Source: Alkalihalobacillus sp. YIM B00296
GTDB lineage: Bacteria > Bacillota > Bacilli > Bacillales > Fictibacillaceae
Length of the DNA stretch: 64,000 nucleotides
Direction: 5' to 3'
Assembly (NCBI RefSeq): GCF_020179385.1
Contig: NZ_JAIBLJ010000021.1
Span: 1-64,000, forward strand
Made by a program: the position numbers and the translations under genes. Each line of letters opens with the position of its first letter. The stretch's first letter is position 1. The notes below the pieces were generated by a model. The model made no database searches and was not told where the DNA came from. It saw only the letters and a program-made list of their open reading frames with translations. Below are positions 42,459-50,454 of this stretch, one piece after another.

Positions 42459-42935
42459 ATGAAATTCACGGTGCAGTATATCCCGCTGAGTAAGATCAAT
42501 CCGGATTTATCGGTGAAAGTTACTGAGCACATCAAGAAACTTCAGCATCTGATGTGGGATTGCATGTATATCTTAGTTGTAAAGAAGAACCGGGCAGACG
42601 GTAGTTATACCCTTTTGAGTGGACTGGAACGATATGATCACTTACGAAATAAGACACGGAACGTTTATGCACCTTGTATTGTGGATGACAATGATCCATC
42701 GAGGATAAAAGCGATCATTTTGCGAATTCGGAACAAGCAGCCTTTGGACGATTTTCCGTTGGCACCGAAAAGCTGGTCGATCGTACGTGCATTTCTTAAA
42801 AAGGAGCCGCGTTTTCAAAAACTTTCCCGTTACCAGCAGATCAAAGTTTTGTTATTGGGTGCAAGGTATAAGCGGACAGTAATTTTATCGATGCAGAATC
42901 GGGTTGATCAGCTGTTGAAGGAGAAAGCTCTATGA
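42459..42935 (+). CDS. ParB/sulfiredoxin-fold domain protein, orphan
   Basis: The 158-residue protein looks like a stand-alone ParB N-terminal-type domain: QYIPLSKINPDLSVKVTEHI at the start, YILVVKKNRADGSYTLLSGLERYDHLRNK (in two motifs, LLSGLERY in place of the usual GERR box) and APCIVDDNDPSRIKAIIL. The C-terminal part has a helical segment (FLKKEPRFQKLSRYQQIKVL). The DNA-binding HTH of true ParB is missing. Role unknown; it is not linked to a parA or a replication origin. GCAGGGGGAGGG precedes the ATG. A 21-bp repeat array begins 18 bases after its stop. Confidence 0.78.
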   Translation: MKFTVQYIPLSKINPDLSVKVTEHIKKLQHLMWDCMYILVVKKNRADGSYTLLSGLERYDHLRNKTRNVYAPCIVDDNDPSRIKAIILRIRNKQPLDDFPLAPKSWSIVRAFLKKEPRFQKLSRYQQIKVLLLGARYKRTVILSMQNRVDQLLKEKAL

Positions 42936-42952
42936 GGAAGTGTACTTCTACA

Positions 42953-43057
42953 CGAAATATTGGTAAAGTTCTTAGAAATATTGGTAAACAGGCAAAACTT
43001 ATTGGTAAAGGGCCTGAAAATATTGATAAAGCACCTAAAAATATTGGTAAAGAGCTG
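42953..43057 (+). repeat. array of five 21-bp units with an open frame
   Basis: Units start at 42953, 42974, 42995, 43016 and 43037, each exactly 21 bases, core AAATATTGGTAAAG. They are open in one frame from 42932 (overlapping the ParB-like stop) to 43126 and would encode a seven-residue repeat NIGKxxx. No ribosome binding site of quality is seen for that frame, so I call it a repeat rather than a gene. Confidence 0.88.
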
Positions 43058-43106
43058 AATATGCTGCTAAAACCGTGTTTTGGAACCGGCCCATCTTCTT
43101 CCGTTG

Positions 43107-43138
43107 AAGTTCTGCTACAAGATTAGCAGAACTTTTTC
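43107..43138 (+). terminator. terminator after the ParB-like gene and array
   Basis: AAGTTCTGCTA (43107-43117) pairs perfectly with TAGCAGAACTT (43124-43134), 6-base loop, followed by TTTCG. Confidence 0.85.
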
Positions 43139-43206
43139 GCTTACGTTGTAAATTGGATTTAAAGGTTTAGTTAAGTATTAAGGATCTATATTGAATTTGA
43201 ACCGGG

Positions 43207-43242
43207 CTCCTATAGTATTGAAGGCGAACAAACTATAGGAGG
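43207..43242 (+). promoter_or_regulatory. hairpin that sequesters the ribosome binding site of the phosphodiesterase gene
   Basis: CTCCTATAG (43207-43215) pairs perfectly with CTATAGGAG (43233-43241) across a 17-base loop. The 3' arm contains the Shine-Dalgarno sequence AGGAGG of the gene at 43249. Closing of the stem should block translation, so opening by a ligand, protein, heat or an upstream event may control the gene. Confidence 0.6.
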
Positions 43243-43248
43243 CCATAA

Positions 43249-44130
43249 ATGATGAAAAATGGGTTTGTAAAAATCGGTTTAGTCATTTCAGCACTATTAA
43301 TGTCATTTTCAAGTGCAATGCCTGTTGATGCAGAATCTCCAAAAGGAAAATCGGCTGTACAGCCACTTTCAAAAGCTCATGCACATAATGATTACTGGCA
43401 CGACCGACCGTTATTGGATGCACTGGATCATGGTTTTACCAGTGTGGAAGCAGATGTATGGCTGAAAGATGGAGACCTTTTTGTTGCGCATGATGAAGAA
43501 GAGATCCAGCAGGACCGTACATTGAAATCTCTTTATTTAGACCCATTAATGGAGACTGTCAAGAATCATGGGTCAGTCTATCCTGGATCCCAGCAGGATT
43601 TCCTCCTTTGGATAGATATTAAATCTGAGGATGAAGCTACATACAAAGAATTGCATAAACAGCTTCAAAATTATCAGGCAATGCTCACGAAATTTCTGCC
43701 ATCAGGTGTAAAGCCTGGGTCTGTAACGGTGATCGTTTCAGGAAACCGTCCCCGTACTTTAATGGAGGAACAGGAAATCAGATTTGCTGCGTATGATGGA
43801 CGGATGATTGACCTTGGTTCGAATACCAGCAATGAGTTCATGCCTGTGATCAGCGACAATTGGAGTAATCATTTCTCATGGACTGGAGAAGGTGAGATGC
43901 CGGAAGATGAAAAGGAAAAGCTTGAAAGGATCGTTTCCACAGCTCATGAAAATGGACAGATCGTTCGATTTTGGGCGACTCCTGACAGTGCATCTAAAGA
44001 AAGGAATTCAGTGTGGAAGGAATTATTGGAAGCTGGTGTCGATTTGATTAATAGTGATGATCTTCCTGGTTTGCAAGAGTTCCTTGAAAAAAATGACCCT
44101 GACCCTACCCAACCGCATATCAATTGGTGA
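43249..44130 (+). CDS. secreted PI-PLC/glycerophosphodiester phosphodiesterase-like protein
   Basis: The 293-residue product has a signal peptide (FVKIGLVISALLMSFSSAMPVDA, read in two parts; cleavage after DA) and a TIM-barrel-like domain: KAHAHNDYWHDRPLLDALDH (catalytic-type H-N), TSVEADVWLKDGDLFVAHDE (E-x-D and second His), FLLWIDIKSEDEATYKEL, VTVIVSGNRPR, IVRFWATPDS and AGVDLINSDDLPGL. This is the phospholipase/glycerophosphodiesterase fold; it likely releases phosphate or head groups from lipid-derived esters outside the cell. Start 43249 has AGGAGG six bases upstream, locked in a hairpin. Followed by a terminator at 44220. Confidence 0.88.
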   Translation: MMKNGFVKIGLVISALLMSFSSAMPVDAESPKGKSAVQPLSKAHAHNDYWHDRPLLDALDHGFTSVEADVWLKDGDLFVAHDEEEIQQDRTLKSLYLDPLMETVKNHGSVYPGSQQDFLLWIDIKSEDEATYKELHKQLQNYQAMLTKFLPSGVKPGSVTVIVSGNRPRTLMEEQEIRFAAYDGRMIDLGSNTSNEFMPVISDNWSNHFSWTGEGEMPEDEKEKLERIVSTAHENGQIVRFWATPDSASKERNSVWKELLEAGVDLINSDDLPGLQEFLEKNDPDPTQPHINW

Positions 44131-44219
44131 AACTTACTTGCCCGTTCCCTTCTCGGGTCCTAAGAACCCATTATCAGCAAAACTAATAATAGAAAACATT
44201 AACTGGATATGATCAGAAG

Positions 44220-44297
44220 CGAGACTGGCCAAAAGCTATGTGTATGCCACCTTCCAAGAGGAGGAACGCTGACATGGAGTGGGTCGGTCTCGTTTTT
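44220..44297 (+). terminator. terminator-like hairpin after the phosphodiesterase gene
   Basis: CGAGAC (44220-44225) pairs with GTCTCG (44287-44292), followed by TTTTTG. The loop is long (61 bases), so it may be a larger folded element. Confidence 0.45.
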
Positions 44298-44378
44298 GTA
44301 GGAATACGAATAAATTGTATTAATCGCTATTTTAAAATAAAATGATATAACTTACTATTTTGAAGGAAGGCACAACTT

Positions 44379-45020
44379 ATGAAACTCCGCATTCAAATTC
44401 CTTTTTTTATGCTTGGGTTGGTCATTTTCACATATGGGATTTCGGTAGCAATCCAAGTGCAACATTTGGGGATTCACCCATGGGATGTCCTGAACATCGC
44501 TTTATTTGAAAAATTCGGCCTTACGATCGGGACGTGGGCTGTTCTGGTTGGGCTGTTTCTTGTCCTCGTCTCCTTCTTTTTAGACCGGAGCTACATAAAC
44601 ATCGGGACGTTCCTGAATGCATTGGCTGTCGGTCCTTTGGTCGACTTGTTCCTTTATCTGGAGTTCTTTCCACCTTCCTCTTCCGTATTCACCGATATCC
44701 TGGTTTTGATATTAGGTGTTGTACTGATGGGAATCGGCGGTGGAATGTACTCAGGAGCGCGAATTGGTGCCGGGCCAAGGGATGGGTTCATGCTTTCGGT
44801 TTCCGATAAACTGGGGATGTCGATCAGCCGGGTGCGGATCATGGTTGAAAGCGTTGTATTGCTATTAGGATGGCTGCTTGGCGGACCAGTCTTCATATTC
44901 ACATTTATATTTACGTTCATTCAGAGCCCGATCTATCAATATGCTTATCTGATGACGACGAAATGGGGAAGTAAGCTTTCAGAACCCTTTAAACCGAAGA
45001 AGGATATCCGATCAGCTTAA
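44379..45020 (+). CDS. YczE/YitT-like integral membrane protein
   Basis: The 213-residue protein has about five hydrophobic helices. Its opening (RIQIPFFMLGLVIFTYGISV, then LGIHPWDVLNIALFEKFGLT and IGTWAVLVGLFLVLVSFF) and GGGMYSGARIGAGPRDGFML match the YczE family, a relative of YitT. B. subtilis YczE affects surfactin/bacillaene production through an unknown route. GAAGGAAGG precedes the ATG and a terminator closes it at 45033; it is a single-gene unit. Confidence 0.85.
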   Translation: MKLRIQIPFFMLGLVIFTYGISVAIQVQHLGIHPWDVLNIALFEKFGLTIGTWAVLVGLFLVLVSFFLDRSYINIGTFLNALAVGPLVDLFLYLEFFPPSSSVFTDILVLILGVVLMGIGGGMYSGARIGAGPRDGFMLSVSDKLGMSISRVRIMVESVVLLLGWLLGGPVFIFTFIFTFIQSPIYQYAYLMTTKWGSKLSEPFKPKKDIRSA

Positions 45021-45032
45021 AACTGATAAATG

Positions 45033-45064
45033 AACTGTCGATTTTAATCGGCAGTTTTCTTTTT
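45033..45064 (+). terminator. terminator of the YczE-like gene
   Basis: AACTGTCGAT (45033-45042) pairs with ATCGGCAGTT (45047-45056) with one G.T pair, 4-base loop, followed by TTCTTTTTGG. Confidence 0.85.
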
Positions 45065-45100
45065 GGTTAAAAATACCTGAGTGTAAATTAACAGGCAATA

Positions 45101-45146
45101 TTGACATTTCTGAAAATTATACTGTATGATGTACAATGTATACATT
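45101..45146 (+). promoter_or_regulatory. promoter with GntR-type operator
   Basis: TTGACA (45101-45106) and TATGAT (45125-45130), 18 bases apart. The perfect palindrome AATGTATACATT (45135-45146) covers the expected transcript start, the place for repression by the GntR-family product of the next gene; TGTATACA-type palindromes are common for FadR-subfamily members. Confidence 0.75.
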
Positions 45147-45167
45147 ATACATTTAGAGAGGTTTTTT

Positions 45168-45836
45168 ATGGAGAACTTTAAAATGGAACCAGTTAAAAAG
45201 AAGAAAACCACAAAAGAAATTGTTTACGACCAAATCAAAAATGCGATTCTGACAGGCATGATTCCAAAGCAAAAGATGCTGACGGAAACATCACTTGCCG
45301 AAACGTTGGAGACGTCAAGGACACCTATAAGAGAAGCAGTATCGGAGTTGCTTAAAGAAGGGTTATTGGTCCATATACCAAGGAAAGGCTTCAAGGTAAG
45401 AGAAATAACCGAAAGTGAAAAGGAGCAAATCATTTTTCTAAGACGATCTATTGAGGCTGAAGGTTTAAGGAATTTAGCCAAAGTGGTTTCCACCAAGCAA
45501 ATCAAATTACTTAGAGAAATTGTCAATAGCCAAGAAGAAGCCATGGCAGCAAATAATCGTATTAAATATATCGAACTGGATCAATTCTTTCATAGAAAAA
45601 TATTAGAGTTTGCTGACCAGAACCTTTTAGAGCGAATATTAAAAGAGGTTTACAACCTTACCCGATTGATCGGGCATACAGCCTTGATGAAGGAAGGCCG
45701 GATGGAGGAAGTTATCCGGGAACATAAAGAAATCATTGATGCTCTGGAAAATCATAATGAGTCAAAAGCAACCGAATTGATGATTGATCACTTGGAAAAG
45801 ACTTGGGAAACAGTAAGATCGGTAGAAAATAATTAG
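45168..45836 (+). CDS. GntR-family (FadR/FCD subgroup) transcription regulator
   Basis: The 222-residue product has a winged helix-turn-helix (residues about 14-80: IVYDQIKNAILTGMIPKQKM, LAETLETSRTPIREAVSELL, VHIPRKGFKVREI) and an FCD ligand domain (about 90-215: FLRRSIEAEGLRNLAK, ELDQFFHRKILEFA with the metal-site Asp/His, and REHKEIIDALENHNESKATE with a second His). FCD domains bind small carboxylic acids, often through a metal. It heads the DUF2848-nitrilase-TRAP operon and should be its substrate-responsive repressor. ATG 45168 is favoured over 45126, since the latter lies inside the operator. Confidence 0.93.
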   Translation: MENFKMEPVKKKKTTKEIVYDQIKNAILTGMIPKQKMLTETSLAETLETSRTPIREAVSELLKEGLLVHIPRKGFKVREITESEKEQIIFLRRSIEAEGLRNLAKVVSTKQIKLLREIVNSQEEAMAANNRIKYIELDQFFHRKILEFADQNLLERILKEVYNLTRLIGHTALMKEGRMEEVIREHKEIIDALENHNESKATELMIDHLEKTWETVRSVENN

Positions 45837-45876
45837 GCTTATCATTAAGAATGTAAGCGTAACAGGTGGAGGAAAT

Positions 45877-46590
45877 ATGAATCATACAAATGGAAACCAA
45901 AAAAGGAATCTTTACGTTGTGGAGGTTGAAGGTGAAAAAAAAGAGATCAAGATCGATAAGGCTTATTGTATCGGTTATGCAGGAAGAAATAAAGAAAAAA
46001 CGTGGGAGCATGTAAAGGAACTTGCTGAAATCGGTGTTCCAGAGCCTGAAGAAGTCCCTTCATTATACCCAGTCAGCATAAGTAGTTTAAGCCAGGGGAA
46101 GAGGGTTGAGGTAATTGGTGATAAAACAAGCGGTGAAGCAGAGATTGTGTTGATTTACGGTGATTCTTCCGATGAAGTCTTTGTAACGGTTGGAAGTGAT
46201 CACACCGACCGTTCACTTGAGACTATAGACATCAATAAGTCAAAACAAGTGTGCGATAAACCATTTGCTACCAAAGCATGGTCGTATGAAAAGGTGAAAG
46301 ACCATTGGGATCAACTGGAATTGTCTTCACAAATGTACATTGACGGTGAGTGGATAGCCTATCAGAAAGATACGATAGACGCAATCATTCCATATGAGGA
46401 GATCAAAGAGTATTTGAATCGTAAAAATGTACCACTCCGAAACAGCATTGCATTTTCTGGCACTGTCCCATTACTCGATGGATTCAAATATGGAGAGAAA
46501 TTTAGAATGGTCTTCTCGGATCCTACAAATGGAGATCAGATCAAAGCTGAATATGAGATTGATAATTTAATTGATATAGGAGGGGTGTAA
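45877..46590 (+). CDS. DUF2848-family protein (FAH-fold-like), unknown reaction
   Basis: The 237-residue protein has the DUF2848 pattern: AYCIGYAGRNKEKTWEHVKE at the start, GVPEPEEVPSLYPVSIS, DKTSGEAEIVLIYGD, VTVGSDHTDRSLETIDINKS with the hallmark GSDHTDR, KQVCDKPFATKAWSYEKVKD and later GTVPLLDGFKYGEKFRM. The family is uncharacterised in bacteria; parts of it recall fumarylacetoacetate-hydrolase-like proteins. Lying between a regulator and a nitrilase-type amidase and followed by a TRAP transporter, it is likely an enzyme for the imported compound. GGTGGAGG precedes the ATG; the nitrilase gene follows after 2 bases. Confidence 0.82.
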   Translation: MNHTNGNQKRNLYVVEVEGEKKEIKIDKAYCIGYAGRNKEKTWEHVKELAEIGVPEPEEVPSLYPVSISSLSQGKRVEVIGDKTSGEAEIVLIYGDSSDEVFVTVGSDHTDRSLETIDINKSKQVCDKPFATKAWSYEKVKDHWDQLELSSQMYIDGEWIAYQKDTIDAIIPYEEIKEYLNRKNVPLRNSIAFSGTVPLLDGFKYGEKFRMVFSDPTNGDQIKAEYEIDNLIDIGGV

Positions 46591-46592
46591 GG

Positions 46593-47390
46593 ATGAAATT
46601 TTCTCTTTACCAAATGGACATCTTCCCTGGAGATCCGGAAAGGAACAGACAAAAAGTCAAGGCATGGATTGAGAAAGAAGTGAATGACAATGCACCAGAT
46701 ACGATTGTTTTACCAGAAATGTGGACGACTGCATATACCCTGAATGAATTGGATGGATTAGCTGATCGAGATGGTGAACCTACCCGTAGCTTTTTGAAGG
46801 AATTGGCAGCAAAATATGAGATCAATATCATTGGTGGTTCGGTTGCGAATCAAGTAGAAGGAAAAATCTACAATTCTTCTTTCGTTTTCAATCGTAAAGG
46901 GGAACAGGTTTATCAATACGATAAGGTACATCTTGTACCAATGCTGGATGAGCCAAACTTCCTGACAGGAGGGGAAAAAGCGGCGGAAGTGTTTGAACTG
47001 GGTGGGATTAAGATGGGCGTCATCATTTGTTATGATTTGCGGTTCCCTGAGCTCATCCGTTCGTTAGCTCTCGAAGACGCTCAAATTTTATTCATTGTTG
47101 CAGAATGGCCTTTAGCACGCCGAAATCATTGGATGACCCTTCAAAAAGCAAGGGCTATTGAAAACCAGATGTACGTACTGTCTTGTAATCGAATAGGTGC
47201 TTATGATGGTGTCGAATTCAGCGGGACCTCAATGGTGATTGACCCATGGGGAGATGTATTGGTTGAAGGAAAGGTTGAAAAGGAAGAATCGTTATCGATT
47301 GTGCTCGATTTAGAGAAGGTTAAGAAGGTTAGAACTGATGTACCTATTTTCACAAGCAGGGTGCCTCATTTATATAAAAAAGAGTTATAG
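46593..47390 (+). CDS. nitrilase-superfamily carbon-nitrogen hydrolase (omega-amidase-like)
   Basis: The 265-residue product has the catalytic triad of the family: Glu in DTIVLPEMWTTAYTL, Lys in QYDKVHLVPMLDEP and Cys in MGVIICYDLRFPELIRSLAL. The second Glu region and C-terminal RTDVPIFTSRVPHL resemble omega-amidase/YafV-type members, which cleave short dicarboxylic monoamides. It would hydrolyse an amide of the acid taken up by the TRAP transporter encoded next. AGGAGGGG precedes the ATG; DctP-like gene starts 16 bases after the stop. Confidence 0.9.
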   Translation: MKFSLYQMDIFPGDPERNRQKVKAWIEKEVNDNAPDTIVLPEMWTTAYTLNELDGLADRDGEPTRSFLKELAAKYEINIIGGSVANQVEGKIYNSSFVFNRKGEQVYQYDKVHLVPMLDEPNFLTGGEKAAEVFELGGIKMGVIICYDLRFPELIRSLALEDAQILFIVAEWPLARRNHWMTLQKARAIENQMYVLSCNRIGAYDGVEFSGTSMVIDPWGDVLVEGKVEKEESLSIVLDLEKVKKVRTDVPIFTSRVPHLYKKEL

Positions 47391-47406
47391 GGAGAGGGAA
47401 TGATCA

Positions 47407-48396
47407 ATGAAGGTTAAAAAGTTATTGATAGTCAGCTTGTTCGCCTTATTGTTAGTCGTTGTGACAGCGTGTTCTGGCAGTGGAAGTGATGGTGATACTG
47501 TAAAGCTCAAGCTCGCCCACTCGGGTTCTGATTCCCATCAGTACAATATAGCAGCCAAAAAATTCAAGGAATTGGTTGAAGAAAAGACGGGTGGTTCTGT
47601 AAAAGTGGAAATCCATGGTAACGCAACACTAGGAAGTGAAGCAGACGTGATCGAACAGGTCATGGATGGTTCTGTAGATATGACAACTGTTGCGGCAGAT
47701 AGTTCTTTTGCAAATACAGTTCCTGAAATGAATGTTTTTGGAATTCCATATTTATTTGATGATGCTGAACATGTTTACAGTACATTGGATGGAGAAGTTG
47801 GGAAAGAGCTATTGAGTCTAGTTGATGAGCACAATATGAAAGGGCTCGGCTATTGGGAAGTCGGGTTTAGACATTTAACGAATAATAAAAAAGAAATCAA
47901 AACACCTGATGATGTAAAAGGACTGAAAATACGTGTGCAGCCGGCTCCGGTCTGGGAATCTCACATGAAAGCCTTAGGTGCAAGCCCGACTCCTGTCGAT
48001 TTCAACGAGCTATATTCTGCACTTGATCAAGGTGTAGTAGATGGGCAAGAAAATCCACTGCCTACAATCGATTCTATGAAATTTTATGAAGTACAAAAAT
48101 ATGTAGCATTAACAGCTCATACCTATTCACCAGCAATCGTCGTCATGAATAATAATGCTTGGGACAAGCTTGATGAAGAGCAACAAAAGCTTGTACAAGA
48201 AGCAGTTTCAGAAACGACCAAATACCATAGGGAAACACTTACTGAAAAAGAAGAGGAAATTCAAAATAAGCTTGAAGAGAATGGGGTAGTCTTCACTGAG
48301 CCTGATCGTGAGGCTTTCCGTGACGCTACAAAGAATGTAAGAGACGCAGTTCGTTCTCAAGTTCCTGGGGATTTAATCGATAAAATCAAACAATAA
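47407..48396 (+). CDS. TRAP transporter solute-binding lipoprotein (DctP type)
   Basis: The 329-residue product has a lipoprotein signal (LFALLLVVVTACSG) and the DctP fold: VKLKLAHSGSDSHQYNIAAK, VEIHGNATLGSEADVIEQVM, ADSSFANTVPEMNVFGIPYL, LKIRVQPAPVWESHMKALGA with the conserved Arg that binds the substrate carboxylate, PTPVDFNELYSALDQGVVDG and QENPLPTIDSMKFYEVQKYV. It delivers an organic acid to the DctQM pair. GGGAGAGGG precedes the ATG. Confidence 0.94.
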   Translation: MKVKKLLIVSLFALLLVVVTACSGSGSDGDTVKLKLAHSGSDSHQYNIAAKKFKELVEEKTGGSVKVEIHGNATLGSEADVIEQVMDGSVDMTTVAADSSFANTVPEMNVFGIPYLFDDAEHVYSTLDGEVGKELLSLVDEHNMKGLGYWEVGFRHLTNNKKEIKTPDDVKGLKIRVQPAPVWESHMKALGASPTPVDFNELYSALDQGVVDGQENPLPTIDSMKFYEVQKYVALTAHTYSPAIVVMNNNAWDKLDEEQQKLVQEAVSETTKYHRETLTEKEEEIQNKLEENGVVFTEPDREAFRDATKNVRDAVRSQVPGDLIDKIKQ

Positions 48397-48489
48397 TTAC
48401 TGTAGGGGATGACTCTTGAACAATGTGCCCGGCACTCCTGTCTGGTCATTATGAGTCTATCCCCTATTTTAAAGAAAGGGGTAGGCTGT

Positions 48490-48948
48490 GTGGCCTTCAA
48501 TAAAATAGATGCCTTTCTAGGGAAACTACTTGAAGTTATCATTACAATCTGTTTGTCAGCTACGGTAGTGATCACTTTTTTACAAGTCATATTTCGTTAT
48601 GTATTGAAACAGCCTCTGAGCTGGTCGCAGGAAGCTTTAATGATCAGTTTTGTCTATAGTGTCTTGTTTGGTGCAGCGTTAGCTATCAAAAACCGGGATC
48701 ATCTGACAGTGGATATGCTGGAAAATGCTCCTAAACTATTATCTAAAATTCTAGAGGTTCTTGAATTCATAGTTGTAGGGATTGTAATCGTGGTCCTTAT
48801 TTATTTCGGCTATCTTCTAGTAATGGACAATTTTGTATCAGGGCAAGTTCTTGGGATTTTGCCAATCCAGAAAGCGTATGTTTATCTAGCCGTACCTCTA
48901 AGTGCCTTATTTATGATCTATTACCATATTAAGAAGGTGTTTACATGA
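48490..48948 (+). CDS. TRAP transporter small permease (DctQ type)
   Basis: The 152-residue product has four helices and the family motif IFRYVLKQPLSWSQEALM with the W-x-x-E signature, then AAIKNRDHLTVDML-like text (ALAIKNRDHLTVDMLENAP). The start is uncertain: GTG 48490 has AAAGGGG upstream and gives the usual family start (AFNKIDAFLGKLLEVII), while ATG 48409 or 48451 would add polar residues. It overlaps dctM by 4 bases (ATGA). Confidence 0.88.
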   Translation: MAFNKIDAFLGKLLEVIITICLSATVVITFLQVIFRYVLKQPLSWSQEALMISFVYSVLFGAALAIKNRDHLTVDMLENAPKLLSKILEVLEFIVVGIVIVVLIYFGYLLVMDNFVSGQVLGILPIQKAYVYLAVPLSALFMIYYHIKKVFT

Positions 48949-50219
48949 TTTGGCTAGTCATATTATTGTTCCTATTGATACTTTTACGAATCCCGATTGC
49001 CTTCGCACTAGGTTTCATTTCCATTCTTGGAATCTTTCTCGCAGACCCAGGGTTGCTTACAAATGTTCCGAGAAAAGTATTCGGAGGGGTAAACAACTTT
49101 ACTCTAGTAGCTGTGCCATTATTCATCTTAGCTGGTGAAATCATGTCTAAGGGTGGTATTTCGAAACGCTTGATCAACTTTTCTAAAACACTTGTCGGTC
49201 CTCTGCCAGGAGGTTTGGCTATGGTCGTCGTACTTGCGAGCGTATTCTTTTCTGCATTGACTGGGACTGCGATAGCAGCAGCCGCTGCAATTGGTGGCAT
49301 GATGATCCCAGCCATGAACAAAGAAGGATATGATGTCCGGTTTTCTTCCAGTTTGGTGGCTACATCAGCAACAATCGGACCGATCATCCCTCCAAGCATC
49401 GTTTTGATCTTATATGGGGTAATTGCAAGTGTCTCTATCGGAGATCTATTCATAGCTGGGGTCATTCCTGGTTTACTGATGGGTATTGGCCTAATGGCTT
49501 ATAGTTATTATGTAGGGAAAAAGGAAGGGTACCGTTCGAGTGATCGGCGCGCTACCTTGAATGAGGTAGTAATCGGTGCGAAGGATGCACTACTTGCCTT
49601 GATTATGCCGGTTATCATTATCGGGGGGATCGTTTCAGGTATATTCACCCCAACTGAATCCGGCGTCATAGCTGTCGTTTATGCATTGATCATCGGGATG
49701 TTTGTATATAGAGAGATTTCATTGCGAGATCTATGGCCAATCATGCTTGAGACAGCAAAGACTACGGCAGCGATTGTATTTTTGATCGGGAGCGCCTCAC
49801 TTTTTATCTGGTTCTTATCCTTCAACCGAATTCCGAATCAAATAATTGAGATGATGGGGGATGTATCTGAGAGCCCGATTCTATTGTTGCTTATTATTAA
49901 TATCGTCTTGTTAATTGCAGGTACATTTATTGATACCATCAGTGCTGTCTCTATTTTCACCCCATTGTTCCTGCCATTGATATTAGCTGGCGGTATTGAT
50001 CCAGTACACTTCGGAATAATTTTAGCTGTCAATCTTACAATCGGTATGGTCACTCCACCATTAGGAGTATGTTTGTTTGTTACATCTTCCATTGCAAAGA
50101 TAGGTGTACCGAAAATGTTCAAGTATTTGTTCCCGCAAATTGCAATCCTGATACTAATCCTTTTGATTATAACTTATGTCCCAGAAGTTATCCTTTTCCC
50201 TGTTGAATTATTCAAATAG
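48945..50219 (+). CDS. TRAP transporter large permease (DctM type)
   Basis: The 424-residue polytopic protein shows DctM motifs: LLILLRIPIAFALGFISILG, FTLVAVPLFILAGEIMSKGG, ISKRLINFSKTLVGPLPGGL, FFSALTGTAIAAAAAIGGMM, TSATIGPIIPPSIVLILYGV, SGIFTPTESGVIAVVYALII and VNLTIGMVTPPLGVCLFVTS. With DctQ it uses an ion gradient to import the acid bound by DctP. A terminator at 50360 ends the operon. Confidence 0.95.
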   Translation: MIWLVILLFLLILLRIPIAFALGFISILGIFLADPGLLTNVPRKVFGGVNNFTLVAVPLFILAGEIMSKGGISKRLINFSKTLVGPLPGGLAMVVVLASVFFSALTGTAIAAAAAIGGMMIPAMNKEGYDVRFSSSLVATSATIGPIIPPSIVLILYGVIASVSIGDLFIAGVIPGLLMGIGLMAYSYYVGKKEGYRSSDRRATLNEVVIGAKDALLALIMPVIIIGGIVSGIFTPTESGVIAVVYALIIGMFVYREISLRDLWPIMLETAKTTAAIVFLIGSASLFIWFLSFNRIPNQIIEMMGDVSESPILLLLIINIVLLIAGTFIDTISAVSIFTPLFLPLILAGGIDPVHFGIILAVNLTIGMVTPPLGVCLFVTSSIAKIGVPKMFKYLFPQIAILILILLIITYVPEVILFPVELFK

Positions 50220-50359
50220 GGTTATTGTTTTAAAAAGGTGAGCACCGCAATCATAGTGTTTTCCATACTCCCATAGATAACTTACATTGGAGTTTGGGAC
50301 TTACCGTGCTGTGTTCGATCATTTCGGAACAGAAAGTAGAAGAATAAAAGATTCTTAAA

Positions 50360-50388
50360 TCTCCCAGCCATTCTGCTGGGAGACTTTT
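50360..50388 (+). terminator. TRAP operon terminator
   Basis: TCTCCCAGC (50360-50368) pairs perfectly with GCTGGGAGA (50375-50383), 6-base loop, followed by CTTTTAAT. Confidence 0.85.
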
Positions 50389-50392
50389 AATA

Positions 50393-50454
50393 TGAACAGA
50401 TTAATCAGAAAGTGACCAGAATGAGCGGAGAAGTGAACAGATTAACACAAAAAG
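50393..50454 (+). repeat. array of three 20-21-bp units
   Basis: Units begin at 50393 (20 bases), 50413 (21) and 50434 (21) with consensus TGAACAGATTAAYCAGAAAAG. In one frame they would give seven-residue repeats of the type VNRLxxK. It starts 5 bases after the TRAP terminator. The rest of the gap 50455-50590 shows no gene. Confidence 0.75.

Noticed and set aside
42953-43057. CRISPR array
   Set aside because: Units are directly adjacent and degenerate, with no unique spacers of constant length and no cas genes.
42932-43126. 64-codon frame over the 21-bp array as a gene
   Set aside because: No good ribosome binding site, product is only the repeat, and sister arrays are not open in any frame with 20-base units.
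45846-45862. cre-like TGTAAGCGTAACA before the DUF2848 gene
   Set aside because: One base short of the 14-base consensus and inside an operon rather than at a promoter.
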